In this document: piece by piece, positions 1-6,857 of the stretch
How positions within the stretch are numbered: the stretch's first letter is position 1
Layout of the letters: the number at the start of each line of letters is the position of its first letter
Origin: Pseudomonadota bacterium
Lineage (GTDB): Bacteria > Pseudomonadota > Alphaproteobacteria > Rhizobiales > Kaistiaceae
Direction of reading: 5' to 3'
Assembly (NCBI GenBank): GCA_023391905.1
Contig: JAEWAD010000162.1
Location: 1 to 11,984, forward strand
Length of the DNA: 11,984 nt
Position numbers and translations under genes: made by a program
Notes under the pieces: generated by a model
Databases searched by the model: none
The model's input: only the letters and a program-made list of their open reading frames with translations
Told to the model about the DNA's origin: nothing

Positions 1-396
1 AAGGACGGCCGGACCGGCCGGATCCTCACCATCGGCTCCGTCAACTCCTTCATGGCCGAGCCGGAAGCGTCCGCCTATGTCGCGGCCAAGGGCGGCGTCG
101 CCATGCTGACCCGCGCCATGGCCGTCGACCTCGCCCGCCACGGCATCCTCGTCAACATGATTGCCCCCGGCCCCGTCGACGTGACCGGCAACAACACCGG
201 CTACAGCGAACCGCGCCTCGCCGAGCAGGTCCTCGACGAGGTGGCGCTGGGCAGGCCCGGCCTGCCGGAGGAAGTGGCGACCGCCGCGGTCTTCCTGGCC
301 GAGGACGGGTCGAGCTTCATCACCGGCTCGACGATCACCATCGACGGCGGCCTCTCCGCCATGATCTTCGGCGGCATGCGGGAAGGCCGACGCTGA
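1..396 (+). CDS. SDR-family NAD(P)-dependent oxidoreductase, C-terminal part
   Basis: The reading frame is open from the first base of the window, so the N-terminus with the Rossmann nucleotide-binding glycine motif lies off the left edge; 131 residues are visible. The classical short-chain dehydrogenase active site is present: Ser at visible residue 13 (GSVNSF), Tyr 26 and Lys 30 (YVAAK), with the usual 13-residue Ser-Tyr spacing. It is followed by the conserved VNMIAPGPV segment and the C-terminal ITGSTITIDGG motif. Such enzymes oxidise or reduce an alcohol/ketone group with NAD(P)(H) in the cytoplasm; the substrate cannot be read from this part. The gene converges with the MBL hydrolase 26 bp downstream. 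It is probably part of the same catabolic locus, but its operon partners lie outside the window. Family assignment is firm; role is unknown. Confidence 0.92.
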   Translation, partial: KDGRTGRILTIGSVNSFMAEPEASAYVAAKGGVAMLTRAMAVDLARHGILVNMIAPGPVDVTGNNTGYSEPRLAEQVLDEVALGRPGLPEEVATAAVFLAEDGSSFITGSTITIDGGLSAMIFGGMREGRR

Positions 397-422
397 TGCG
401 CCCCCTCCCCGCCCGGCATGGT

Positions 423-1163
423 TCAGATGATGGAGGGCGGGCATTGCAGGCGATCGACGCAGGCGAGCGCCAGATCCGCATGGCGGCGGGCATCCTTCAG
501 CGTGAAGGCGAGATGGCCGGGCAGCAGCGTGTCGAACTCGCGCGCCGCGAGCACCCGCACCGTCTCGCAGATCGCGGCGATGTCGCAATCGGCGATGTCC
601 TGGATCGCCACCTTGCCGCCATGGAACAGCGCGTCGCCGGCGACGAGCATGCGCCGGCGCGGCGTCGTCACCAGATAGGAGACGTGGTCGCGGCTGTGGC
701 CGGGCGTCGGGATCATCTCGACCGTCACGTCGCCGAAGCGCTGGATGTCTCCCGGGGCCCAGACGCGATCGACCGGGCAGGCGCGATAGGCATAGTCCAG
801 CGGATAGACGCCGCCGCGCTTCGCCTTGCCGAGGCTGATCGCTTCCTCGTCGCCGGAAGCCACCATCGCCGCCGTAGCCGCGCCGGCATGCACCGTCAGG
901 CCGAGCCGCTCGCGCAAGACCGCGGCGCCGCCGGAATGGTCGGCATGGCCATGTGTCAGGAACAGGTGGCGGATCCGCGCCGGATCGATGCCGTCCCCGG
1001 CGAGCACGTCGAAGACCTCGTTCGGAAAGCGTCCGGCACCAGCATCGAACAGCAGCCAGCCATCCTCGGCCTCGACCAGGAAGACGTTGCAGTCATAATT
1101 GTCGGTCAGGTCGAACCCGCCGCCGCCGCTCATCACCAGATAGAGCCCCGCCTCGATACGCAT
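423..1163 (-). CDS. MBL-fold metallo-hydrolase (glyoxalase II/lactonase-like)
   Basis: 246-residue cytoplasmic protein without a signal peptide. The metallo-beta-lactamase zinc motif is complete: HGHADH at residues 71-76 (His71, His73, Asp75, His76), His156 in TPGHSRDH, Asp177 in VAGDALF and His217 in LLPGHLAF. These are the ligands of a dinuclear metal centre as in glyoxalase II and AHL-lactonase-type hydrolases, which cleave thioesters, lactones or other esters. The substrate here is unknown. The frame extends upstream to a GTG at 1196, but the ATG at 1163 is preferred. It begins just before the conserved strand (MRIEAGLYLV) and has purine-rich ribosome-binding candidates (GGGGAG and GGTGAGG) just upstream. 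The gene is divergent from the deacylase and convergent with the SDR. In this setting it may hydrolyse a lactone or ester intermediate, which is inference. Confidence 0.9.
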   Translation of the reverse strand: MRIEAGLYLVMSGGGGFDLTDNYDCNVFLVEAEDGWLLFDAGAGRFPNEVFDVLAGDGIDPARIRHLFLTHGHADHSGGAAVLRERLGLTVHAGAATAAMVASGDEEAISLGKAKRGGVYPLDYAYRACPVDRVWAPGDIQRFGDVTVEMIPTPGHSRDHVSYLVTTPRRRMLVAGDALFHGGKVAIQDIADCDIAAICETVRVLAAREFDTLLPGHLAFTLKDARRHADLALACVDRLQCPPSII

Positions 1164-1284
1164 CGCCTCACCGTCTCCCCGTTTCCACGACGCCACCCCT
1201 CGGGGCCGTGCCGATCACCGCATTTCTAGACATCGAGCCGCCGGCCCGGCCGACGGTGAAACCGCATCACGAAGGACACCAAAC
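1164..1284. promoter_or_regulatory. Divergent control region between MBL hydrolase and deacylase
   Basis: This 121-bp gap lies between two divergent start codons and must hold the start signals for both genes. A GAAGGA ribosome-binding site at 1271-1276 precedes the deacylase ATG at 1285. I could not find a convincing -35/-10 pair or an operator palindrome on either strand. Confidence 0.45.
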
Positions 1285-2289
1285 ATGCATACGGGCGCCT
1301 TTTCCGACATCGACTGGGACAAGGACGGCAAGCAGGTCGGCTTCTTCAGCTTCCCCTATTCGATCGACCGCTCGCCCTACTACCAGATCAAGATGCCGGT
1401 CTGCCGGATCAAGAACGGCGACGGCCCGAGCCTGGTGCTGATGGCCGGCAACCATGGCGACGAATATGAGGGCGAGCTGACGCTCCTGAAGGCGATCCGG
1501 CTGATCGAGGCCGCCGACATCCGGGGCTCGCTGACCATCCTGCCGGCGGCCAACACCCCGGCCGTGATGGCGGCGAAGCGCTGCTCGCCCTTCGACGGCG
1601 GCAACATGAACCGCGCCTTCCCCGGCAATCCCTATGGCGGCCCGACCCAGCGCATGGCGCATTACATCGAGCACGAGATCTTCCCGCGCCACGAAGTCGT
1701 GCTCGACCTGCATTCCGGCGGCACCAGCATGGACCACCTGATCTGCAGCCTCATCGAGCGGCTGGGCGATGCCGAGCGTTACGCGCGGGGGCTGGAGCTG
1801 ATGAAATCGATGCGCCTGCCCTATGGCATGATCGCCGACAACGGCCCGGACTCGCCGACCTCGATGGCGGCGGCGCTCCGCGCCGGCTGCATCGCGCTGT
1901 CGGGCGAGTTCGGCGGCGGCGCGACCGCGACCAAGGCGACGATGGCGGTGACGCAGCGCGCCGTCGACAACCTGCTGCAGGCCGTCGGCATCACCGACAG
2001 GCCGATCCTCTACACCGATACAGATCGCGGCCCGGAGACGGTCGTACTGGCGACCGGCGGCCAGTCGCTCTTCGTCTATGCCGAGCGCGAGGGCTGGTTC
2101 GAGCCGGCCGTCGAGATCGGCGACACGGTAGCGGCGGGCGACGTGGCCGGCTGGCTGCATGACCTGGAGCGGCCGCTGGAGGCGCCGCTGGAACTGCGCT
2201 TCCAGGAGGGCGGCATCGTGCTGTCGCGCCGGCTGCACACACACAGCCAGTCGGGCGACAGCCTGCTCAACCTGGCCCGGTTCGCCTGA
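1285..2289 (+). CDS. Succinylglutamate desuccinylase/aspartoacylase-family deacylase (DoeB/EutE-like)
   Basis: 334-residue cytoplasmic zinc amidohydrolase related to carboxypeptidase-A-fold deacylases. Visible zinc ligands are His57 and Glu60 in GNHGDEYEGE and His143 in LDLHSGG. NMNRAFPG (107-114) supplies the conserved Arg and substrate-binding residues, and Glu208 in SGEFGGG fits the catalytic acid. The C-terminal part (about 240-320) looks like the small beta domain of the family. The overall layout resembles DoeB/EutE, the N-alpha-acetyl-diaminobutyrate deacetylase of ectoine breakdown, more than AstE. No DoeA-like ectoine hydrolase is in the window, so the exact substrate is uncertain: an N-acyl amino acid is the safe description. 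The ATG at 1285 has GAAGGA 8 bases upstream. The gene precedes the transporter operon in the same direction but is separated from it by a 275-bp regulatory gap. Confidence 0.85.
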   Translation: MHTGAFSDIDWDKDGKQVGFFSFPYSIDRSPYYQIKMPVCRIKNGDGPSLVLMAGNHGDEYEGELTLLKAIRLIEAADIRGSLTILPAANTPAVMAAKRCSPFDGGNMNRAFPGNPYGGPTQRMAHYIEHEIFPRHEVVLDLHSGGTSMDHLICSLIERLGDAERYARGLELMKSMRLPYGMIADNGPDSPTSMAAALRAGCIALSGEFGGGATATKATMAVTQRAVDNLLQAVGITDRPILYTDTDRGPETVVLATGGQSLFVYAEREGWFEPAVEIGDTVAAGDVAGWLHDLERPLEAPLELRFQEGGIVLSRRLHTHSQSGDSLLNLARFA

Positions 2290-2308
2290 GCCGGCCGTGG
2301 CTGGAACG

Positions 2309-2324
2309 GGCCGGCCCACCGGCC
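2309..2324 (+). terminator. Possible weak hairpin after deacylase gene
   Basis: GGCCGG (2309-2314) and CCGGCC (2319-2324) can form a 6-bp G+C stem with a 4-base loop, 20 bases after the deacylase stop. There is no T tract behind it, so it is at most a weak or Rho-assisted end. An overlapping ACCGGCCGGT palindrome gives an alternative fold. Confidence 0.25.
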
Positions 2325-2421
2325 GGTCCGGACGAATGAGGATCATCGCGGCGCGTCCTGCGGTGAGGATCGGGTTCAGCAACGGACCTTGACCGGCAAG
2401 GTCACCATGCTAGGCTTCCTT

Positions 2422-2450
2422 TGTAATGAATTCAATTCTGTAACTATGGA
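2422..2450 (+). promoter_or_regulatory. Candidate sigma-70-type promoter for the binding-protein/permease/dehydratase operon
   Basis: TTGTAA (2422-2427) and TATGGA (2445-2450) are separated by 17 bases and lie in an A+T-rich patch (about 2420-2460) inside G+C-rich DNA. Both boxes are imperfect. The expected RNA start is near 2457, leaving about 108 bases of leader before the ATG at 2565. The position in the only long gap upstream of the operon supports it. Confidence 0.45.
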
Positions 2451-2460
2451 ATAAATTCAT
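2426..2460. promoter_or_regulatory. Inverted repeat, candidate operator of the first transporter operon
   Basis: ATGAATTCAATTC (2426-2438) and GGAATAAATTCAT (2448-2460) are inverted copies: the second reads ATGAATTTATTCC in reverse complement, matching the first except at three positions, with a 9-base centre. The repeat covers the spacer and -10 box of the candidate promoter, where bound repressor would block polymerase. No regulator gene for it is adjacent; the regulator may lie outside the window. Confidence 0.5.
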
Positions 2461-2564
2461 CGCCGTCGGCGAGCGATCGGAGTTCAAGGCGCGGCAGACT
2501 TCAAGGACCGCGCCGCCCCGTCCCGCCGGCACACCGCATCCAGGGTTCAGCAACGGGGAACGAC

Positions 2565-3899
2565 ATGCTGAGATCCAATTTCAAGACGGCCACGGCCGCG
2601 CTTCTCGCCACGCTCCTGTCCGGCACGGCCGCCCTTGCCGACATCACCATCCTGGCCTGGCCCGGCGAGCCGTCGGAATCCGCCTTCCGCAAGGTGCTCG
2701 ACCTCTACAATACGACGGAAGGCGCCAAGAACAACTCGAAGGCCTCCGTCATCTATTTCAGCCAGCAGGGCTTCAAGGAGAAGATGCTGGCCGACGTCGC
2801 CGCGGGCTCGAAGGAGTTCGACGTGATGCTGACGGCGACCTATGACGTCGGCCTCTACGCGCCCTTCATGACGCCGATCGACGACATCATCACCGAGGAC
2901 GTCTACAAGGTCGTCTCCAAGAACTCGATCGAGACGCAGAAGTATGAGGGCAAGACCTACGGCATCCCGACCGACCTCAGCCTGCACTTCCTCTATTACC
3001 GCAACGACCTGATCGACCAGCTGAATTCCGATCCGGCCTGGAAGGCGAAATACGAGGAGATCTCCGAGAAGATCCTCGGCAAGAAGCTGTCGCCGAAGCC
3101 GGCCGACCAGTGGGACTGGGACGATTTCATCGCCTCGGCGCTGTTCTTCACCAAGTCGATCAATCCCGACAGCCCGACCCGCTACGGCACCGTGCTGCAG
3201 ATGAAGAACCTGCTCTACAACATCATGCTGTGGCAGGGCACGGTCGCCTCGAACGGCGGCGACTGGCGCGACAAGGACGGCAACATCACCATCGACTCGC
3301 CGGCCTACAAGCGCGGCCTCGAGATCTACAAGATCATCACCGACAACGAGGCGACGCCGGGCGACAGCTCGACCTATGAATATGGCGAGGCCAACAGCGT
3401 CTTCGGCGCCGGCCAGGTCGCCTTCATGCTGCAGTGGAACGCCGCCGTGCCGGAGTTCAACGACGCGACCAAGTACCCGGCCGTCGCCGGCAAGCTCGGC
3501 CTCAGCCACGAGCCGGCCGGCTCGGAAGGCCCGAAGACCCACTTCCACAGCCTCGGCCTCGGCATCAACAAGAACTCCGACAAGCAGGACGAGGCGAAGA
3601 AGTTCCTCTCCTGGCTCGGCAGCTCCGACGCCATGACGCTCTACGCCAAGGAAGGCGGCTCGCCGCCGCTTGCCGAGGGTCCGCTGGCGGTGATCGCCGC
3701 CGACCGGCCGGAAATGGCGCTGATGGGCGAGCACGCCGCCAAATACGGCTTCGTCATGAACGGCGGCACCAGCGCCAAGGCGCTCGGCATCTACACCAAC
3801 CAGGCCGAGAACTTCACCGGCTACTGGACCGGCGAGATCGAGCAGGACGAGGCGATCGCCAACGTCACCGCCGACATGAAGAAGGCATTCGCGCCCTAA
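2565..3899 (+). CDS. CUT1-type ABC transporter periplasmic binding protein (extracellular solute-binding family 1)
   Basis: 444 residues, the usual length of UgpB/MalE-type binding proteins. Residues 1-25 form a Sec signal peptide: basic start (MLRSNFK), hydrophobic core and an ALA cleavage site before DITILAWPGEPSE. There is no lipobox cysteine, so the mature protein should be free in the periplasm. Family features include the EKMLADVAAGSKEFDVM segment near residue 70, YGIPTD and LHFLYYRNDL in the hinge region, VAFMLQWNAAVPEF, and a C-terminal helix ending in KKAFAP. The start has a GGGGA ribosome-binding site at 2555-2559. It is first in an operon with two permeases and a PLP dehydratase. 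The sequence family is carbohydrate-type, but the enzyme neighbours suggest an amino-acid-derived ligand; the ligand cannot be read directly. Confidence 0.93.
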   Translation: MLRSNFKTATAALLATLLSGTAALADITILAWPGEPSESAFRKVLDLYNTTEGAKNNSKASVIYFSQQGFKEKMLADVAAGSKEFDVMLTATYDVGLYAPFMTPIDDIITEDVYKVVSKNSIETQKYEGKTYGIPTDLSLHFLYYRNDLIDQLNSDPAWKAKYEEISEKILGKKLSPKPADQWDWDDFIASALFFTKSINPDSPTRYGTVLQMKNLLYNIMLWQGTVASNGGDWRDKDGNITIDSPAYKRGLEIYKIITDNEATPGDSSTYEYGEANSVFGAGQVAFMLQWNAAVPEFNDATKYPAVAGKLGLSHEPAGSEGPKTHFHSLGLGINKNSDKQDEAKKFLSWLGSSDAMTLYAKEGGSPPLAEGPLAVIAADRPEMALMGEHAAKYGFVMNGGTSAKALGIYTNQAENFTGYWTGEIEQDEAIANVTADMKKAFAP

Positions 3900-3917
3900 G
3901 CCACCTGCCCACTGAAC

Positions 3918-3947
3918 GGACTGTCGCGGCCCCACCCGCGGCAGTCC
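3918..3947 (+). promoter_or_regulatory. Strong intercistronic RNA hairpin between binding protein and permease
   Basis: GGACTGTCGCGG (3918-3929) pairs over 12 positions with CCGCGGCAGTCC (3936-3947), including one G-U pair, closing a 6-base loop CCCCAC. It starts 18 bases after the binding-protein stop and lies just ahead of the permease ribosome-binding site. No T tract follows, so it is more likely an mRNA 3'-end stabiliser or attenuator, as known for malE-malF-type junctions, than a full terminator. Confidence 0.6.
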
Positions 3948-3963
3948 CGGCCCCGGAGCGAGA

Positions 3964-4839
3964 ATGTCCGACGCGACCAGTTTCGAACAACAGCAGCGCG
4001 CCTCGGCGCGGGTCCTGCTCGTGCCCCTCTGCCTGTTCATGGCCGCGCTGCTCGGCTTCCCGACGCTGATCAACCTTTGGTATTCGTTCAGCGACGTGTC
4101 GTTCCAGAACCTGGTCGGCAGCTTCGTCGGCCTCGACAATTACGTCGCCGCGCTCTCCAATCCGAAGATGTGGCAGGCGCTCGGCTTCTCGCTGAAATTC
4201 GCCGTCATCTGCACGGTGATCGAGGTCGCCGCCGCCCTCGTCCTCGTCTTCATCCTGCATCCGCTGCTGGTGAAGCGGCCCTGGATGACCGCCATCCTGA
4301 TGCTGCCGATGATGGTGTCGCCGGCGCTGATGGGCGTGATGTACCGGCTGATCCTAAACGAGTTCACCGGTCCGATCCCCGTCTATCTCGAGATGATGGG
4401 CTACGGCGTCAACTTCCTCGGCCGCGGCAACATCTACAAGACCATCGTCGCCATCGAGGTGCTGCAGTGGACGCCGTTCGCGTTCCTGATCCTGCTCACC
4501 GCGCGCCAGACCATTTCCTATGAGCTGGAGGAAGCCGCCGCCGTCGACGGCGCCACCGGCTTCCGCTCGAGCTTCCACATCCTGCTGCCGCTGATGATAC
4601 CGGCGCTGGTGATCGTGCTGTTCGTGCGCTTCATCGACAGCTTTCGCGTCTTCGACCACATCTACGTGCTGACCGGCGGCGGTCCCGGCAACCTCACCAC
4701 CTCGATCAGCATCTACATCTACAAGCTGTTCTTCGTGCAGCACACGCTGGGCGAGGCGGTCGCCGTCTCGATCCTGCTGCTCCTGATGTCGCTCGCGCTG
4801 ATCGCCTCGGCAATGCGCCTCGTCGTGCGGAGGAGCTGA
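3964..4839 (+). CDS. CUT1 ABC transporter permease, MalF type
   Basis: 291-residue inner-membrane protein with about six hydrophobic segments (near 17-37, 76-98, 108-130, 160-181, 212-232 and 266-286). The cytoplasmic EAA loop that docks on the ATPase is canonical: EEAAAVDGATGF from residue 189, ending in LLPLMIP. A GGGPGNLTT stretch (238-246) is typical of the MalF/UgpA side of CUT1 pairs. The ATG at 3964 follows a GGAGCGAGA ribosome-binding site. The stop overlaps the start region of the next permease by tight spacing (one base between TGA and ATG), so the two are translationally coupled. Together with the following MalG-type protein it forms the membrane channel for the ligand of the preceding binding protein. 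Confidence 0.94.
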   Translation: MSDATSFEQQQRASARVLLVPLCLFMAALLGFPTLINLWYSFSDVSFQNLVGSFVGLDNYVAALSNPKMWQALGFSLKFAVICTVIEVAAALVLVFILHPLLVKRPWMTAILMLPMMVSPALMGVMYRLILNEFTGPIPVYLEMMGYGVNFLGRGNIYKTIVAIEVLQWTPFAFLILLTARQTISYELEEAAAVDGATGFRSSFHILLPLMIPALVIVLFVRFIDSFRVFDHIYVLTGGGPGNLTTSISIYIYKLFFVQHTLGEAVAVSILLLLMSLALIASAMRLVVRRS

Positions 4840-4840
4840 G

Positions 4841-5686
4841 ATGATCGTCACCCGCCGCTCCCGCCTCGACGGCGTCGTTCACGCCGGCCGCTGGATCGTC
4901 TTCGTCGCCGTCGCCATCCTGGTCAATTTCCCGGTGCTGTCGACCATCCTGACCTCGTTCAAGACCAACGCCGACATCAACGCCTATCCGCCGAAATGGA
5001 TCTTCGAGCCGACGCTGGAGCACTATCGCGCCGTGCTCGCCTCGCCGAACATCGACTACGGCCACTACATCCTGAACAGCGTCATCATCGCGACGACCGG
5101 CACGCTCTTCGCCATCCTGCTGACGCTGCCGGCCGCCTATGCGATGGCGCGGCACAAGATCGGCACCGGCTGGCTGCTGCCGGTCATCACCAACCTGCGC
5201 GCCCTGCCGCTGATCATCTTCGCGATCCCGTTTTACTTCATGTACAAGCAGGTCGGCCTGCTCGACACCCGGCTCGGCCTCGCGCTCATCTCCTGCATCA
5301 TCAACATCCCGGTCGCGCTGGTGCTGTTCGTCGGCTTCGTCCAGGACGTGCCGCGCGAGCTCGACGACGCGGCGCGGATCGACGGCGCCTCGATGTGGAA
5401 GACGCTGTGGCATGTCGTGCTGCCGCTGAGCCGGCCGGTAATGCTGGCCGTGTTCCTGCTCTCCTTCATCTATAGCTGGAACGAGTTCCTGTTCGGCCTG
5501 ATCCTGACGACCAAGAGCGCCGTGCCGGTGACGGTCGGCGCCACCTTCTTCGTCACCTCGCGCGGGATCGAATGGGGCCCGACCTCGGCCGCCATCACCC
5601 TCGGCATCCTGCCGCCGCTGATCCTCGGCCTGTTCGCCTATCCCTATATCGGCAAGTCGATGCTTGCCGGCGCCGTCAAGGGCTGA
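4841..5686 (+). CDS. CUT1 ABC transporter permease, MalG type
   Basis: 281-residue inner-membrane protein with about six membrane segments (near 18-40, 78-104, 112-136, 143-166, 197-219 and 250-272). The EAA loop reads ELDDAARIDGASMW from residue 173 and ends in LPLSRP; SWNEFLFGLIL (212-222) is the hallmark of MalG/UgpE-type subunits. The ATG at 4841 lies one base after the stop of the MalF-type gene and uses the AGGAG of that gene's last codons as ribosome-binding site. It completes the channel of the first importer. No ATPase gene follows: the next gene, 34 bases on, is a PLP enzyme. The importer therefore needs an ATPase encoded elsewhere, possibly the one at 10122-11252 or one beyond the left edge. 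Confidence 0.94.
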   Translation: MIVTRRSRLDGVVHAGRWIVFVAVAILVNFPVLSTILTSFKTNADINAYPPKWIFEPTLEHYRAVLASPNIDYGHYILNSVIIATTGTLFAILLTLPAAYAMARHKIGTGWLLPVITNLRALPLIIFAIPFYFMYKQVGLLDTRLGLALISCIINIPVALVLFVGFVQDVPRELDDAARIDGASMWKTLWHVVLPLSRPVMLAVFLLSFIYSWNEFLFGLILTTKSAVPVTVGATFFVTSRGIEWGPTSAAITLGILPPLILGLFAYPYIGKSMLAGAVKG

Positions 5687-5720
5687 CCGCCCCGTCCATC
5701 GTTCGTCTCACGGTGATGCC

Positions 5721-6665
5721 ATGCAACCGACCGCCTATACCGACGCCGCCCGCCGCATTCGCGGCCATGTCCGCCGCACGCCGCTGGTGCCGGCCGCGCC
5801 CTCGCCTCGCCGAGCAGAGGGGGCTGATCTCTGGTTCAAGCCGGAATGCCTGCAGGTCTCCGGCTCGTTCAAGGCGCGCGGCGCGTTCAACGGCGTGCTG
5901 TCGCTGCCGGACGACGTGCGGAAGCGCGGCGTCGTCACCGCGTCGGGCGGCAATTTCGGCGCGGCGATCGCCTATGCGGCGGAACAGCTCGGCGTACCGG
6001 CCAGCATCTGCGTGATGACGACCTCCACCGAGCTCGCCCGCAAGCGCATCGCGTCCTATGGCGCCGAACTGCACGTCGTCGGCCAGTTCTGGGACCTCTC
6101 CTGGGAGGCCGGGCGCAAGCTCGCCGAGGAACGCGGCGGCGCGCTACTGCATCCCTTCGCCGACGAGGCGACGATCGCCGGCCAGGGCACGATCGGGCTC
6201 GAGATCCTCGAGGACATGCCCGACGTCGACACCGTCGTCGTGTCGATCGGCGGCGGCGGCCTGATCGCCGGCATCGCCGAGGCGATCAAGCAGCGCAAGC
6301 CCGGCGTACGCGTCGTCGGCGTCGAGACGGTCGGCTGCCCGACGCTCTACGAGGCCCGCAGGGCCGGCCATCCGGTCATGCTCGAAAACGTCGTCACCAA
6401 CGTCCCGATCCTCGCGGCGCGGTCGACCGAGCCGATCAATTTCGAGATCATCGAGCGCTGCGTCGACGAGATCGTGCTGGTGCCGGAGGACGAGCCGGTC
6501 GGCGCGGCGGAATGGATGTGGAAGAACACCGGCCTCGCCGTCGAGCTCGGCGCCGCGACGGCCGCCGCCGCCGTCCTCAACGGCCACGTCCAAGTCGCGC
6601 CCGGCGAGAAGACGGTGGTCGTCCTCTGCGGCAGCGGCCATGACGGGCTGGGGCTGAAGGGCTGA
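5721..6665 (+). CDS. Threonine/serine dehydratase-like PLP enzyme (fold type II; EutB-like)
   Basis: 314-residue cytoplasmic enzyme of the tryptophan-synthase-beta fold. The PLP lysine is Lys51 in SGSFKARGAFN; SGGNFG (75-80) fits the substrate/cofactor loop, GGGG (177-180) the phosphate-binding glycine loop, and CGSGHDG (303-309) the C-terminal cofactor-ring site. There is no C-terminal ACT domain, so it is a catabolic-type form without isoleucine feedback. Such enzymes deaminate beta-hydroxy amino acids to keto acids plus ammonia; relatives called EutB act in hydroxyectoine use. The frame is open back to 5664, but the ATG at 5721 is chosen because the conserved RGHVRRTPL begins shortly after and GGTGA lies just upstream. 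It is last in the importer operon (34 bases after the permease), which argues that the imported compound yields a hydroxy amino acid. Confidence 0.88.
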   Translation: MQPTAYTDAARRIRGHVRRTPLVPAAPSPRRAEGADLWFKPECLQVSGSFKARGAFNGVLSLPDDVRKRGVVTASGGNFGAAIAYAAEQLGVPASICVMTTSTELARKRIASYGAELHVVGQFWDLSWEAGRKLAEERGGALLHPFADEATIAGQGTIGLEILEDMPDVDTVVVSIGGGGLIAGIAEAIKQRKPGVRVVGVETVGCPTLYEARRAGHPVMLENVVTNVPILAARSTEPINFEIIERCVDEIVLVPEDEPVGAAEWMWKNTGLAVELGAATAAAAVLNGHVQVAPGEKTVVVLCGSGHDGLGLKG

Positions 6666-6680
6666 GGGGCCATTACCGGC

Positions 6681-6806
6681 CTTCAACATCCTGAGGAGGC
6701 TTGCGGCAGCAAGCCGTCTCGAAGGACGCACGGCCTTCGAGAGCTGCAGAACCACTCTGCGTGCTTCGAGACGGCCCTTCGGGCCTCCTCAGCATGTTGA
6801 GAATGG
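6681..6806. repeat. Large cruciform-like palindromic intergenic element, type 1
   Basis: The left arm (about 6682-6721) and right arm (about 6762-6804) are imperfect inverted copies. TCAACAT-CTGAGGAGG and GCCGTCTCGAAG on the left match CCTCCTCAG-ATGTTGA and CTTCGAGACGGC on the right. Each arm also carries its own small hairpin: CTTGC/GCAAG on the left (6700-6713) and GGCCC/GGGCC on the right (6773-6785), so the whole can fold into a branched cruciform. Elements with CTGAGGAGG and CGTCTCGAAG are, to my knowledge, scattered between genes in many Hyphomicrobiales genomes. Confidence 0.75.
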
Positions 6807-6857
6807 TGATGCGCAACGCCCCCCTCAGGGCGAGGGAGAGCCGGACAACCCGCTCGC

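Noticed and set aside
396..1229. A 277-codon plus-strand frame overlapping the SDR stop
   Set aside because: It is the mirror of the MBL hydrolase, which keeps every metal ligand. The plus-strand protein shows only Arg/His/Asp-rich antisense composition.
1267..2382. A 371-codon minus-strand frame
   Set aside because: It is antisense to the deacylase with its conserved zinc motifs; no family resemblance was seen.
2547..4139. A 530-codon open frame on the minus strand
   Set aside because: It is antisense to the binding-protein gene, which has a signal peptide, domain motifs and a ribosome-binding site. The antisense product is low-complexity Arg/Val/Gly-rich and unlike any family.
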